From the NCBI RefSeq assembly GCF_032193805.1, contig NZ_JAVBIK010000001.1, positions 2,191,001 to 2,255,000 on the forward strand: 64,000 nucleotides of DNA, written 5' to 3'. How positions within the stretch are numbered: position 1 is the stretch's first letter; each line of letters starts with the position of its first letter. Origin of the DNA: Rhodoferax potami (GTDB taxonomy: Bacteria > Pseudomonadota > Gammaproteobacteria > Burkholderiales > Burkholderiaceae_C). Below the pieces are notes generated by a model. The model was not told the DNA's origin, ran no database searches, and saw nothing but the letters and a program-made list of their open reading frames with translations. Below, piece by piece: positions 16,715 through 25,746 of this stretch. Made by a program: the position numbers and the translations under genes.

Positions 16715-18196
16715 TTACTGATCCCGCCCGGCCCAGTCCACCAAGGCGTCCAGCGCAGGGCGGGCCTCATTGGCGTTGGGGTGGTTGATAAAGGCAACCA
16801 GCACATAGCGCTTGCCACTCACCGCATGCACATAGCCCGCCAAGGTGACCACGCCGTTGAGGGTGCCGGTTTTCAGGTGAGCGGTGCCGCTGGTGCGGGT
16901 CTTGATGCGCTTGAGCGTGCCATCGACCCCCGTGATCGGCAGGGATGACATCAACTCCGGCATAAAGGGGGCGGTGAACGTGGCTTGCAACAGCCGACCC
17001 ATCGCTTGCGCGCTGATGCGCTCCTGGCGGGAGAGGCCGGAGCCGTTGTCCAGCACCGGGGCGTCGTCGGTGCCGATCCGGTCTTTCCACCAGCGTTGCA
17101 CCAGTGTGCGGCTGGCTGCAAAGCTGCCAGGTGGCAGGTTGACTTCTGCCACCGTGTCGACCGGCAAGCCTTGGGCGGAGCCTGCCACGCGGCCCAGCGT
17201 CAAAAACACTTGCTGGGCCATCACGTTGTTGCTGTATTTGTTGATGTCCCGAATCACCTCCGCCAGCGACGCGGATTGGGTCACCAGCGCCGGTTTGCCG
17301 GCCAACAGGGCGGCCGGCACGCTGCCAGTGCGCACGCTGCCCAGCACCCGGCCTCCCATGCTCTCCCACAGGCCTTGCACGGTGCGTGCGGCATAGGCTT
17401 TGGGGTCGGCGTAGGCGACAGGCCAGACTTTTTCCCCACACGCCGCGGGGTAGTTGCCGCCAAAGCGGATGCGCAAGGGGTCTGAAAAATCGGCCTTGAG
17501 GGCGCCGCGGTAGTCCCCGCATTCGGCGGCGGTGGTGTTGAGCGTTACGGTGGCGGGCAGGCTCACTCCGGCCAGGGGCGGGTCGTACTGCACATAGGCG
17601 AGGTTGGCGCTGCGGTCCGGGGTGAAGGTCATCACCACCGACTTGAAGTTGAGCAGCATCGCATCGGGGGCCACGTTGTAGGGGCGCAGGGGCTCGCCAT
17701 CGAACTTGGCCGGGTCGGGCTCGGGCACTTCGAGTGCGCTGCGGTCGAGCACGATGTCGCCAGCAATGGTCTTGATGCCCATGCCCTGCACCCGGCGCAT
17801 CAGCAGCCACAGGCGCTCCATGACCAGCTTGGGGTCGCCCTGGCCCTTGAGGTAGAGGCTGCCATTGAGCACGCCGTTTTGCAACGTGCCATCTAGGTAC
17901 ACCGGCGTGGTCCAGGTGTAAGCGGGCCCCAGCAGGTCGAGGGCGGCAATGGTGGTCACCAGTTTCATGGTGGACGCCGGGTTCATGGGGCTGGTGCTGC
18001 GGTGGGCCAAACGCGGTGCTGCGCCGCCTTGGGCATCGGTCACGAGGAAAGACACTGCATCGCGCGGTACTTTGGCGCGGGTCAGCGCGGCATCGACTTC
18101 AGGGGGGAGGGCTTGGGCGGTCGCAGTGCTGGCGATGAGTGCAACAGCAAGCAGCGCGATACCAAGGGAAGCAAATCTGAGAAGGGAAAGGCGCAT
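16715..18196 (-). CDS. dacB: D-alanyl-D-alanine carboxypeptidase/endopeptidase (PBP4)
   Basis: Periplasmic peptidoglycan hydrolase of 493 residues, penicillin-binding protein class C. A signal peptide covers about residues 1-27 (SLGIALLAVALIASTATAQA). The three active-site motifs are present: SxxK as S75-T-M-K78 in MNPASTMKLV, SxN in KYSNNVMAQQ, and KTG in AHLKTGTLNGVVTLAGY. Between the first two lies the large insert typical of PBP4. The gene follows the NACHT gene by only 19 bp on the same strand, so its promoter probably lies inside that gene or it is read from the upstream operon. Convergent with tsaC. Confidence 0.95.
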   Translation of the reverse strand: MRLSLLRFASLGIALLAVALIASTATAQALPPEVDAALTRAKVPRDAVSFLVTDAQGGAAPRLAHRSTSPMNPASTMKLVTTIAALDLLGPAYTWTTPVYLDGTLQNGVLNGSLYLKGQGDPKLVMERLWLLMRRVQGMGIKTIAGDIVLDRSALEVPEPDPAKFDGEPLRPYNVAPDAMLLNFKSVVMTFTPDRSANLAYVQYDPPLAGVSLPATVTLNTTAAECGDYRGALKADFSDPLRIRFGGNYPAACGEKVWPVAYADPKAYAARTVQGLWESMGGRVLGSVRTGSVPAALLAGKPALVTQSASLAEVIRDINKYSNNVMAQQVFLTLGRVAGSAQGLPVDTVAEVNLPPGSFAASRTLVQRWWKDRIGTDDAPVLDNGSGLSRQERISAQAMGRLLQATFTAPFMPELMSSLPITGVDGTLKRIKTRTSGTAHLKTGTLNGVVTLAGYVHAVSGKRYVLVAFINHPNANEARPALDALVDWAGRDQ

Positions 18197-18215
18197 AAGG
18201 GAATAGCTGAAGATG

Positions 18216-21200
18216 TCAGGATTTGGCGCAGTCGATGACCAGCACCGTGATCTTGTGCTGCAACTCGCGGGGGATTGTGGCGGTAAGGCGCTGCTGGAGC
18301 TCTAGTGGAGTTTTGAGCTTGTTGCCTCCGTCACCGGCGACATGTAGGTTTTGGGGGGTGAACCAAAAGACCAAGTAAACGCCGTAGCCGTCACTGCCTT
18401 GTTCGCGGCTGTATTTGGCGATGAGCTGATCGTGAATGGCTTTCCATACATCTTTATGTGAGTCTCGTTTGATCTCTATGGGGATGTGAAGCGTGGAGCC
18501 GAAGAACACTTCGATATCCGCACGTTTGTGATCCGCGTGCGTGCGTTCAGGTTCGGCAATGACGTTCAGTGGGGTTAAGAGCTTCTTGAGGTCCGACAGC
18601 AATGCGTCTCTGCAGTCGTTTTCAACCCGTGGCTTGTCGCCATTCCAATATTGCGTGTAGTCGTTGGTGTTTCCGTGGCGGATTTCTTTGGCCAGCTTGT
18701 TCAACTGATCCACCACCAAGGCATGCAAATCCGCTGCGTTGGCAGGTTGCAGGTTGGCTAGGGTGTGGCATACCTCTTTGACAGATGCTGGACGGAATAG
18801 AGCCTTTCTGCGTAAGAGTTTTTGTTCATAGAGGGCATGGTCGAGTCGGCTCTTCCAAGGGGCGAGGGCCTGTATGTTTAGCAGCTGGTCCAGACCAGCT
18901 CCCGCTTCTTCAGAGAGATCGGCAGCCATGGACGAAATCAATTGCTCGACATAGCGCATGGACTCCATGGTGGGAGTTACCCAGTAGGCTTCTCCGGATT
19001 TCGGTTCTTCTTTGGGGATGAAGCGTGTTCCAAGCAACGGAATCAAAAACATCTTGGCTTCCAAACCCAATAGCTCGGCGTAGTCACGTTCTTGTCGCTG
19101 CTCACGTAGCAGTTCATAAACATGATTTGCCCGCGATGGCTTTCCAGCGAGATACCTTTTTAGGGGCTCCACATACTGAGTCGGCGCAACCTGCAAACCT
19201 GCTGTCAGCCAGTACACCCGTTGCGCCACGTCCATGTTGGACGCGGCTAGGCGCTTGGAAATCAAAGAAAGTTGTTCTGATTCAGGCTGTGTGCGTAGCA
19301 AGCAGGCGATCAGCTCGCGCACACAGCGAAGCTGAGTCTTTGTGACCCTTGCAGGCAATTCCGCAATGAGCAGAGGGGCAATGTCCTGGGCGATGGCTGT
19401 GTACTGCACATCATGTGCCAAGGCATACAAGCCATTCACATGCTCAACCTTCGCTGCGATTTGCATCCGCATCAGCCGCAGCATGACTTTTCCGACGAGG
19501 TGACCGCGTTCTTGGGAAAGTTGCTTAAACCATGCAGGGGAATCACCTTGTGGATGGGTGATTTCAAAGGCGACGAGACGTTCTAACGTGGGTTCAGGGA
19601 GATCCAAGGCCGAAGTGGGTGACTCTGAAAAAAGCAAGTGCATCGCTGCCAACAACGCATGCGAAATGGGGAAGTATTTGCTCTTCAGGTAAGAGTTCAG
19701 AATAGTTTGAGCTTCCGGCAAGTCCTTTCGGTAAAGACAATGCCGAAGCCCATCGAGCGCCATCGCAATCCAATGGGGGTCTTCGTTCAAGAGCTTGCGT
19801 AACTCCTCTTCTGGCGAGCTTTTAGAGTTGTTGCGAACTCCCTGTAAGTACCGTTGGCCGATATGAATGAGCAGTCCTTGGTGCGCCTCATTGCTCTGGA
19901 GCTTGGGCAACTCTTTGCGGAAGAATTGGAGGTCGTCGGCGTGCTTTTGGGCATCTTTTTTCTTGCGTTCCCCTGAACGCAGCCTACGACTTTGTGTCTC
20001 CTCATCTGGCGGATACGGGCAAGACAGGCAGCCGTTGACTATCCATTCAGCATCCTGCGGGTGCTGCGCTGTCCATCGCTCTATGCGCGCGATGGCGGAG
20101 TTTGCACCTTCTCGAAGTTCCGCCAATCGGAATGCTTCGCCAATCAACTGTTGGCGAAAAGCATCTGTTCTAGGTTCTGCTAATGCCAAGTACCAGTCCA
20201 CGGCATCACTGGGTCGTGGGGCTTCGCAAAGCATCTGTTGCATTTCATAGAGCCATAGATGCACTGGTTGTTCGGATGCAAGTCTTTGCGCTATGCCGTA
20301 TTCAATGAGTCTCTTGTATGTAGATGGGTTGGTTCCAAACCAGCGGGCAAGTGCTTCACGCGTCTCACGTTGCAAGGCGTTGTCGTGATACTCACCAACC
20401 GCCAGGGTCAGCCATGCGTACAGTCGAGGTACGGCTTGCTCTTGTCCAAAATAAGTAATGCCTGCCAAGAGCAAGTTCCCGATGACTTGTGACAGGTCAT
20501 ACTCTTCACCCAGTGATCGAAGTCGGTACTCGCTGGCAAGTAGGGCATCCAGCAGCACTGGAATGTCTTGGCGGGGAGCGTGGTACTTTGCCAAATCATT
20601 CCAGAACATCCAATACTGGTTAATGGATGTTTGCGAATGAGGTCGGTAGTACGACCATAAATCCTTGGGCTCAATGAAGCCAGGGTATAGCTTGTTGAGG
20701 AGCACGCCCAAAAGATCGTTGTCTTCGTCTTGGATGTTGCGTTGATGTACGCCTCCCAAAATTCGTAGAGGTACTGACCAATCTTTGACATGTTTTGCGT
20801 AGGCGCACAAGGTATGGAGTGCGCTGCGTCGCAAACCAGACCAGCAGTTTTTGTCGCTCACGATCCGCTCTAGATCGTCAGTCAAAGCCGGCATGGCTTG
20901 TCCATGTTCCATCGCGTCCAACACACAGTCCAGCACCGCTTGGTGTGCAGGGCTGCGTTCGGGGGATTCGAGCCATTCCCGGAAGGTGGCTTCCATGTCG
21001 GGTGTCGCCAGTGCTCCAAACGGCCTGCTGGCCCAGTTCTGGCTGCGAAAGTGCGCGTAGCGTTGTGCTTCCCGCTGCAAGGCTTGGAGGACCTGTTTCT
21101 TTTCCTGGACGCTGAATCGCAGCACATCGCCATGCAGCACAAGCCCGAGAGCGTCATGGTCTATCAAGGTGCGCCGCACGCTTTCGTCCGTCACGACAGC

Positions 21201-22265
21201 CAGCCATGCGTGCACCCCCCGCAGTTCGGGCACTACGCCACCGTCTTGGCCCTGGATGAGTGCGAGCACGCGGTTGGCAGGCAAGTGATTGCGGATGCGA
21301 TCGGCCAGATATTTGGCGCCCAAATACTCCGCCACGGTGCGGTGTACGGGGGTGAAGTTCCCTTTGCCGTCGCTCGAAAAGAGGTGGGTTTCCAGTACCT
21401 TGTTGCAGGCATCCGTGCTCGGTGTGGTCGCACTGCTGGTAAGCAGCGTGGTCAGCACCATCGCATGTGCGGCGGGTGTCTTCTGGCGTTGCAATGCTAT
21501 GACCGAGCTACCCGATAGCAGCATTACCGCGCACAGGTAGCCTGCAGCGTTCAATAGTTGTGCATCAGGGATGGTGCTGCGGCGTTGTGCGTCGAGGTGT
21601 ACCTCGTTCTGTTCCTGGACCAGTTTGGCGCAGGCCTTTTCGTACACCTCCATCTTGCTGCGGGGCCAGTCCTCTGCGGAGTTGCCTACTGCCTCCACCA
21701 ACATGCGCAGGGTTTGTGGGTTTGTGAGCAGGCCGTCCATTTCGTGCTGATGGGCTTGGTCCACAAAGGCCTGTGCTTGCTCTTCATTGGTTTCGAGCCA
21801 GAGGGCTGCGAATCGCAGAATTTGTTGGGTATTGAGTTCTGTCAGATGCAGCTCTGCGAACTCGCCATCGGCCACTAGCCGTTGCAAGGCTTCGCTGTCG
21901 GTGCTGCCGCGCCAGTCGGCTTCGCGGCACGAGAGGCGAAAGGGCGGGGTGCCCAAAGCATTGAGTTTGATGCGGATGCGCCCCAGGGGAGATTGGCCTT
22001 CGAGAGCGGCCGCTTCGTCCAGGCCGTCAATGAAGATGGGGTGCCTGTAGCCGTCGTGGGGCGTGAGTTCCAGAAAGTCGCTCGCTTTGAGGTACGCGCC
22101 CCCCTCTTGTTCGGCCAATGTTTTGAAGGTCGTGGTCTTGCCCGCACCAGGGTCGCCCAATAGCACCCAAGCGCGCAGGCTTTGGTAGTCCGCCAACGGC
22201 CGGGGCTCGGTGAGCAAGCCATCCGGTTTTCTTGCGCACACTGTCCGCTCGATGGCTAGCCTCAT
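18216..22265 (-). CDS. Giant NACHT-type NTPase with C-terminal PD-(D/E)xK nuclease motif, candidate defence protein
   Basis: A 1349-residue protein. Walker A GDPGAGKTT (residues 37-45) and a NACHT-style Walker B IFIDGLDEAAAL (77-88) mark a STAND P-loop NTPase almost at the N-terminus. The next ~900 residues look all-helical with repeat character, as in the sensor arms of STAND proteins. The last ~110 residues hold a nuclease-like core: D1250 (ADIEVFF), E1264-x-K1266 (IPIEIKRD) and a helix with QLIAKY, which together fit PD-(D/E)xK enzymes. Bacterial NACHT/Avs proteins with nuclease domains are known anti-phage systems; the role here is inference. No signal or membrane segment is evident. Its ATG overlaps the stop of the upstream AAA/DUF4143 gene (ATGA). 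By eye the gene is less GC-rich than its neighbours, consistent with acquisition. Confidence 0.75.
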   Translation of the reverse strand: MRLAIERTVCARKPDGLLTEPRPLADYQSLRAWVLLGDPGAGKTTTFKTLAEQEGGAYLKASDFLELTPHDGYRHPIFIDGLDEAAALEGQSPLGRIRIKLNALGTPPFRLSCREADWRGSTDSEALQRLVADGEFAELHLTELNTQQILRFAALWLETNEEQAQAFVDQAHQHEMDGLLTNPQTLRMLVEAVGNSAEDWPRSKMEVYEKACAKLVQEQNEVHLDAQRRSTIPDAQLLNAAGYLCAVMLLSGSSVIALQRQKTPAAHAMVLTTLLTSSATTPSTDACNKVLETHLFSSDGKGNFTPVHRTVAEYLGAKYLADRIRNHLPANRVLALIQGQDGGVVPELRGVHAWLAVVTDESVRRTLIDHDALGLVLHGDVLRFSVQEKKQVLQALQREAQRYAHFRSQNWASRPFGALATPDMEATFREWLESPERSPAHQAVLDCVLDAMEHGQAMPALTDDLERIVSDKNCWSGLRRSALHTLCAYAKHVKDWSVPLRILGGVHQRNIQDEDNDLLGVLLNKLYPGFIEPKDLWSYYRPHSQTSINQYWMFWNDLAKYHAPRQDIPVLLDALLASEYRLRSLGEEYDLSQVIGNLLLAGITYFGQEQAVPRLYAWLTLAVGEYHDNALQRETREALARWFGTNPSTYKRLIEYGIAQRLASEQPVHLWLYEMQQMLCEAPRPSDAVDWYLALAEPRTDAFRQQLIGEAFRLAELREGANSAIARIERWTAQHPQDAEWIVNGCLSCPYPPDEETQSRRLRSGERKKKDAQKHADDLQFFRKELPKLQSNEAHQGLLIHIGQRYLQGVRNNSKSSPEEELRKLLNEDPHWIAMALDGLRHCLYRKDLPEAQTILNSYLKSKYFPISHALLAAMHLLFSESPTSALDLPEPTLERLVAFEITHPQGDSPAWFKQLSQERGHLVGKVMLRLMRMQIAAKVEHVNGLYALAHDVQYTAIAQDIAPLLIAELPARVTKTQLRCVRELIACLLRTQPESEQLSLISKRLAASNMDVAQRVYWLTAGLQVAPTQYVEPLKRYLAGKPSRANHVYELLREQRQERDYAELLGLEAKMFLIPLLGTRFIPKEEPKSGEAYWVTPTMESMRYVEQLISSMAADLSEEAGAGLDQLLNIQALAPWKSRLDHALYEQKLLRRKALFRPASVKEVCHTLANLQPANAADLHALVVDQLNKLAKEIRHGNTNDYTQYWNGDKPRVENDCRDALLSDLKKLLTPLNVIAEPERTHADHKRADIEVFFGSTLHIPIEIKRDSHKDVWKAIHDQLIAKYSREQGSDGYGVYLVFWFTPQNLHVAGDGGNKLKTPLELQQRLTATIPRELQHKITVLVIDCAKS

Positions 22266-23539
22266 GCTGCCTCCAACCAGTGCGTGAGCGGATAGGACAA
22301 AAACTCTGTCAGGTTCACCCCGCCCGTGCCCACCAGCAGCGTGTTGCTGCCGGTGTGCTGTTTGGCGAATTCGTCCATGCCGCCGAGTGCGCCCACGCTG
22401 GGGCCGCTCTTCACTTCAATGGCGGTGCGGCGCAATGCGTCGTTGATGACAAAGTCCACCTCATGCGGACTTTCGCGCCAATAGCTGATGTCTTCTTGGG
22501 AGCGGGCGCTGTTGCACAGGTGGGCGCCCACACAGCTTTCCACCAAGCGGCCCCAGTAGCTGCGGTCGGCCTGCGCTTGGGCAAAGGTGTAGGGGGTGGC
22601 GCTGGACATGAGCGCGGTGTTGAGCACCTGGAACTTGGGCGCCGAGGCGCGTTTGCGGGCAGCCCCTACGTGGTACTTTTGCAAGCCCATGAGCAGGCCG
22701 GCATTGCCCAGCAGATCCAGATAACCGGCCAATGTGGTTTCGTTACCTGCGTCTTGCAGCTGCCCTTTCACCTTGCCCAGCGCCAGAATCTGCCCCGAGT
22801 AAATGGCACCCAGAGTGAACAATTGCTTGAGCAGCGCAGGCTTGTCCACGCGCGCCATTTGCAGAATGTCGGTTTCAATGCTGGGCTGCACCAGGCTCGC
22901 CAGCACATAGTTGCGCCAACGCTCTTCGTCCCGGATGAGGGGCGCGCTGCCGGGATAGCCGCCAAAGTAGATGTACTCATTGAGAGTGAAGTCAAAGGCG
23001 TGGTGCATTTCCACAAAAGACCAGTGCGTGGCGCGAATCAATTCATAGCGCCCTGTCAAGCTTTCTGTCAGGCCCTTTTGAATGAGTAGGGGCGAGCTGC
23101 CCAGCAGCACTACGTGCATGGGCAGACCGCGGGCGCGGTCAGCGTCCCATAGGCCCTTGACGGTGTCCGGCCAGCGGGGAATTTTTTGAATTTCATCCAA
23201 CACGAAGATGAATGGTTGGTCTGAGTTCCTTTCCATGTGCGCCTCGCACTCGGCACGGGCGGCTTGCCAGGTGCGAATGAGCCAAGCGGCATTGCGGGGC
23301 GCGCCATCGATGTCGGCCGTTTCATAGTCAAGAATGCCCCGGGCGCTGGATGCGATGCTACGTGTCCACGGTTCTCCGGCGGGGTCTACCGACACAAAGC
23401 GGTGGGCCCTATCTTCTATGGTTTGGCGGACCAGTGTGGTCTTACCCACTTGCCGAGGTCCCGCCACAATGGTGATGAAGCGTGGCACCTCTCGTAGGCG
23501 GTTTTTTAGAGTCTGGACGTGTGATCGTTGGAAGCTCAT
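22262..23539 (-). CDS. AAA_14/DUF4143 ATPase, first gene of the NACHT operon
   Basis: A 425-residue protein counted from ATG 23539 (MSFQRSHVQTL); the open frame reaches 23593 but the extra residues are AT-rich leader. Walker A GPRQVGKT (27-34) and Walker B FIFVLDEIQ (110-118) define the AAA_14 domain. The second half matches the DUF4143 layout, ending with the nuclease-fold-like set D362 (HEVDFVI), E375 and K377 (AIEVKSGP). DUF4143 ATPases are widespread, mobile in genomes and mostly of unknown role. The four-base overlap with the following NACHT gene indicates translational coupling and suggests a joint function. A 6-bp inverted repeat lies upstream at 23606-23622. Confidence 0.85.
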   Translation of the reverse strand: MSFQRSHVQTLKNRLREVPRFITIVAGPRQVGKTTLVRQTIEDRAHRFVSVDPAGEPWTRSIASSARGILDYETADIDGAPRNAAWLIRTWQAARAECEAHMERNSDQPFIFVLDEIQKIPRWPDTVKGLWDADRARGLPMHVVLLGSSPLLIQKGLTESLTGRYELIRATHWSFVEMHHAFDFTLNEYIYFGGYPGSAPLIRDEERWRNYVLASLVQPSIETDILQMARVDKPALLKQLFTLGAIYSGQILALGKVKGQLQDAGNETTLAGYLDLLGNAGLLMGLQKYHVGAARKRASAPKFQVLNTALMSSATPYTFAQAQADRSYWGRLVESCVGAHLCNSARSQEDISYWRESPHEVDFVINDALRRTAIEVKSGPSVGALGGMDEFAKQHTGSNTLLVGTGGVNLTEFLSYPLTHWLEAA

Positions 23540-23605
23540 AAAATACTGAGTAAATTTACTCACAATCTTTGCATTTTTTCCGATCCTCGTCAATTTAGAG
23601 TTTTT

Positions 23606-23622
23606 GCTATGAAAAGCATAGC
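23606..23622. repeat. Short inverted repeat between defence-candidate operon and tsaB
   Basis: GCTATG-AAAAG-CATAGC, a 6-bp perfect inverted repeat in the 137-bp divergent region. It agrees at 15 of 17 bases with the end of the dispersed repeat at 59035-59051, so it may be a fragment of that family, or an operator for either divergent unit. Confidence 0.45.
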
Positions 23623-23676
23623 GTCACGCGCTCGTTGAACATGCGCGACTGGCTATATCCCTTCTAAAATCGAATC

Positions 23677-24423
23677 ATGAACCTGCTGGCCCTGGATACC
23701 GGAACCGAATTTCTCTCGATCGCCCTGCGCACCGAAGGGCCCCATGGCTCGCGCGTTGTGGAGCATCAGAGCGCCGGGGGGGCCAAGGCATCGACCGATT
23801 TGATTGCGGCCGTATTGCAGATGCTGGCCGATGCCGGGGTGCGCTTGGCAGACCTGGACGCCATTTGCTTTGGCAGCGGCCCGGGCTCCTTTACCGGTTT
23901 GCGCACCGCTTGCTCGGTGGTGCAGGGCTTGGCCTTCGGGGCAGGTGTGCCGGTGTTGCCGGTGGACTCGCTGTTGGCGGTTGCCGAAGACGCGCGGTTT
24001 CGTGCCCTGCCCGACGTGCCGGTGCTGCAAGTCACCGCCCTGTTGGATGCCCGCATGGATGAGATATATGCCGCCCGCTATCGTTTTGAAAACGGCCAGT
24101 GGCAGACCTTGAGCGCCAGTGCCCTGCTGCGGCCCGAGGACTGGGTGGCAAGCCCGGCGGGCGACGCGCCCCATGTCGTCGCGGGCAATGTTTTTACGGT
24201 GTATGCCGATCGTCTGTCTCCTGCATCGCTGCAGGCTGCTCAGGTCGTGCCGGCCTTGCCTTTGGCGGCCGCCATGTTGCGTGTGGCACCAGCCTTGCTC
24301 GCGCAGGGCCTGGCCGTGGATGCCGCTTTGGCCATGCCCAGCTACATTCGCGACAAAGTCGCCAAAACCACTGCCGAGCGGGAGGCTGAAAAAGCCGCTG
24401 CCCTTGCGGCCGCTGTGCCATGA
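23677..24423 (+). CDS. tsaB: tRNA threonylcarbamoyladenosine biosynthesis protein TsaB
   Basis: A 248-residue ASKHA-fold partner of TsaD in t6A37 synthesis. The opening MNLLALDTGTEFLSIALR, the nucleotide-loop FGSGPGSFTGLRTACSVVQGLAFG and VTALLDARMDEIYAARY are the family marks. The C-terminus contains PSYIRDKVAKT, the usual end region before an Ala-rich tail. The stop overlaps the rimI ATG (ATGA at 24420-24423), the common tsaB-rimI arrangement. Confidence 0.95.
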   Translation: MNLLALDTGTEFLSIALRTEGPHGSRVVEHQSAGGAKASTDLIAAVLQMLADAGVRLADLDAICFGSGPGSFTGLRTACSVVQGLAFGAGVPVLPVDSLLAVAEDARFRALPDVPVLQVTALLDARMDEIYAARYRFENGQWQTLSASALLRPEDWVASPAGDAPHVVAGNVFTVYADRLSPASLQAAQVVPALPLAAAMLRVAPALLAQGLAVDAALAMPSYIRDKVAKTTAEREAEKAAALAAAVP

Positions 24424-24911
24424 GCCCCTATCGCGCGGTGCCTGCAGCAGACATAGTCCACGAGGCCACGTTCGAGCCCATGCTCGCGGATTCGCTGGAC
24501 CGGGTGCTTCAGGTGGAGCAACGCACCTACGCTCACCCTTGGAGTCGAGCCAACTTTATCGACGCCCTGCACAGTGGCTACCAGGCCCAGATGATCACTG
24601 GCCGCGGCGAGTTGTTGGGTTACTTTGTGGCCATGAAGGGGGTGGACGAAGTGCACCTGCTCAACATCACGGTCGCCCCCGAATACCAAGGCCAGGGCTG
24701 GGCTCGCGTCATGCTTGATGCCTTGGGCATCTGGGCCCGCGGCCAAGGCGCACAGTGGCTCTGGCTGGAGGTGCGGGTGCATAACGCACGCGCCATCCAG
24801 GTCTACGAGGCGCATGGCTTTCGCCGCGTGGGCATGCGCAAAGCCTATTACCCCGCAGACCGCGGGCAGCGCGAAGACGCCATCGTCATGAGCCTGGCAC
24901 TAGAGCACTGA
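24420..24911 (+). CDS. rimI: [Ribosomal protein bS18]-alanine N-acetyltransferase
   Basis: A 163-residue GNAT protein. The acetyl-CoA pyrophosphate loop appears as VAPEYQGQGWARVMLDALG, preceded by VDEVHLLNITV; the late motif VHNARAIQVYEAHGFRRVGMRKAYY includes the N-A-I-x-x-Y-E segment typical of RimI. The ~15 extra N-terminal residues before the domain are common in this group. It is translationally coupled to tsaB and followed after 5 bp by the glycosylase gene. Confidence 0.93.
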   Translation: MSPYRAVPAADIVHEATFEPMLADSLDRVLQVEQRTYAHPWSRANFIDALHSGYQAQMITGRGELLGYFVAMKGVDEVHLLNITVAPEYQGQGWARVMLDALGIWARGQGAQWLWLEVRVHNARAIQVYEAHGFRRVGMRKAYYPADRGQREDAIVMSLALEH

Positions 24912-24916
24912 ACACC

Positions 24917-25735
24917 ATGGCATTGCAACTCGACGAGCGCCAACGCGCCATGCTGCTGGAGATGGGCGTTCGCGTCTGGTTGCCCGGCACCGCTTTCGCT
25001 GTCATGGCAGATAACGACCCGGCACCCGTAGCGCCCACCCGTGCGGCGGTGGCCAGCCCGGTGGCCCGTGCGCCGCAGCCCGCACCGGTAGTGCCCAAGG
25101 CTCCTGCAGCCGCCCCGGAGGCGGTGCCGGTGCAACCTTCAGACCTGGCCGCGCTGGACTGGAATGGCTTGGCAGACACTGCCGCAGCCTGTACCGCCTG
25201 CGGCTTGTGCGCTGGCCGCAAATTCGGCACCCTGCAACCCGCCGCCCAAACCCAGGCTGATTGGATGGTGGTGGGGGATCCGCCGGAAGAGGAGGAAGAC
25301 GCCGCCGCCCAAGCCTTCACCGGTGCACCCGGGCAACTGCTCGACAACATGCTGCAAGCCGTGGGGGCAAGCCGCACCGGCAGCGGGCCGCAAGGCGCCT
25401 ATGCCACCAATGTGGTGAAGTGCCGCCCGCCGCATGGCCGCAACCCCGCGCCTGCCGACCTGGCGGAGTGCGCGCAGTTCCTGCAGCGCGAGGTGGAGCT
25501 GGTCCGGCCGAAAGTGATTTTTGCGGTGGGCCGCTTCGCTATTCAGACGCTGCTGTCCGAGCATGGCGCGCTGGCCACCCAACCCTTGGGCAAGCTGCGT
25601 GGCATGGTGTACCGCTACCGCGGCATTCCGGTGGTGGTGAGTTACCACCCCAAGCTGCTGCTGCGCAATAGCGCGGACAAGGCCAAAGCCTGGGCTGATT
25701 TGTGCCTGGCCATGGACAGCATCACCCCTTCTTAA
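24917..25735 (+). CDS. Family 4-like uracil-DNA glycosylase with iron-sulphur cysteines
   Basis: A 272-residue protein. An Ala/Pro-rich linker (residues ~35-75) precedes the glycosylase domain. Cysteines for a 4Fe-4S cluster are in place: C92 and C95 (CTACGLC), C169 (NVVKCRPP) and C185 (LAECAQF). Domain marks include GAPGQLLDNML, RPKVIFAVGRFA and the motif B-like VSYHPKLLLR. The expected motif A GEAPG is replaced by GDPPE (residues 120-124), followed by an acidic run, so catalysis may differ from classic UdgA enzymes. The rimI-udg-pyrF order suggests one transcript. The role is base-excision repair of deaminated cytosine by family knowledge. Confidence 0.88.
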   Translation: MALQLDERQRAMLLEMGVRVWLPGTAFAVMADNDPAPVAPTRAAVASPVARAPQPAPVVPKAPAAAPEAVPVQPSDLAALDWNGLADTAAACTACGLCAGRKFGTLQPAAQTQADWMVVGDPPEEEEDAAAQAFTGAPGQLLDNMLQAVGASRTGSGPQGAYATNVVKCRPPHGRNPAPADLAECAQFLQREVELVRPKVIFAVGRFAIQTLLSEHGALATQPLGKLRGMVYRYRGIPVVVSYHPKLLLRNSADKAKAWADLCLAMDSITPS

Positions 25736-25746
25736 AATAGGTTCCC

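Noticed and set aside
22232-23089. 285-codon plus-strand frame opposite the DUF4143 gene
   Set aside because: Antisense shadow; the Walker motifs lie on the minus strand.
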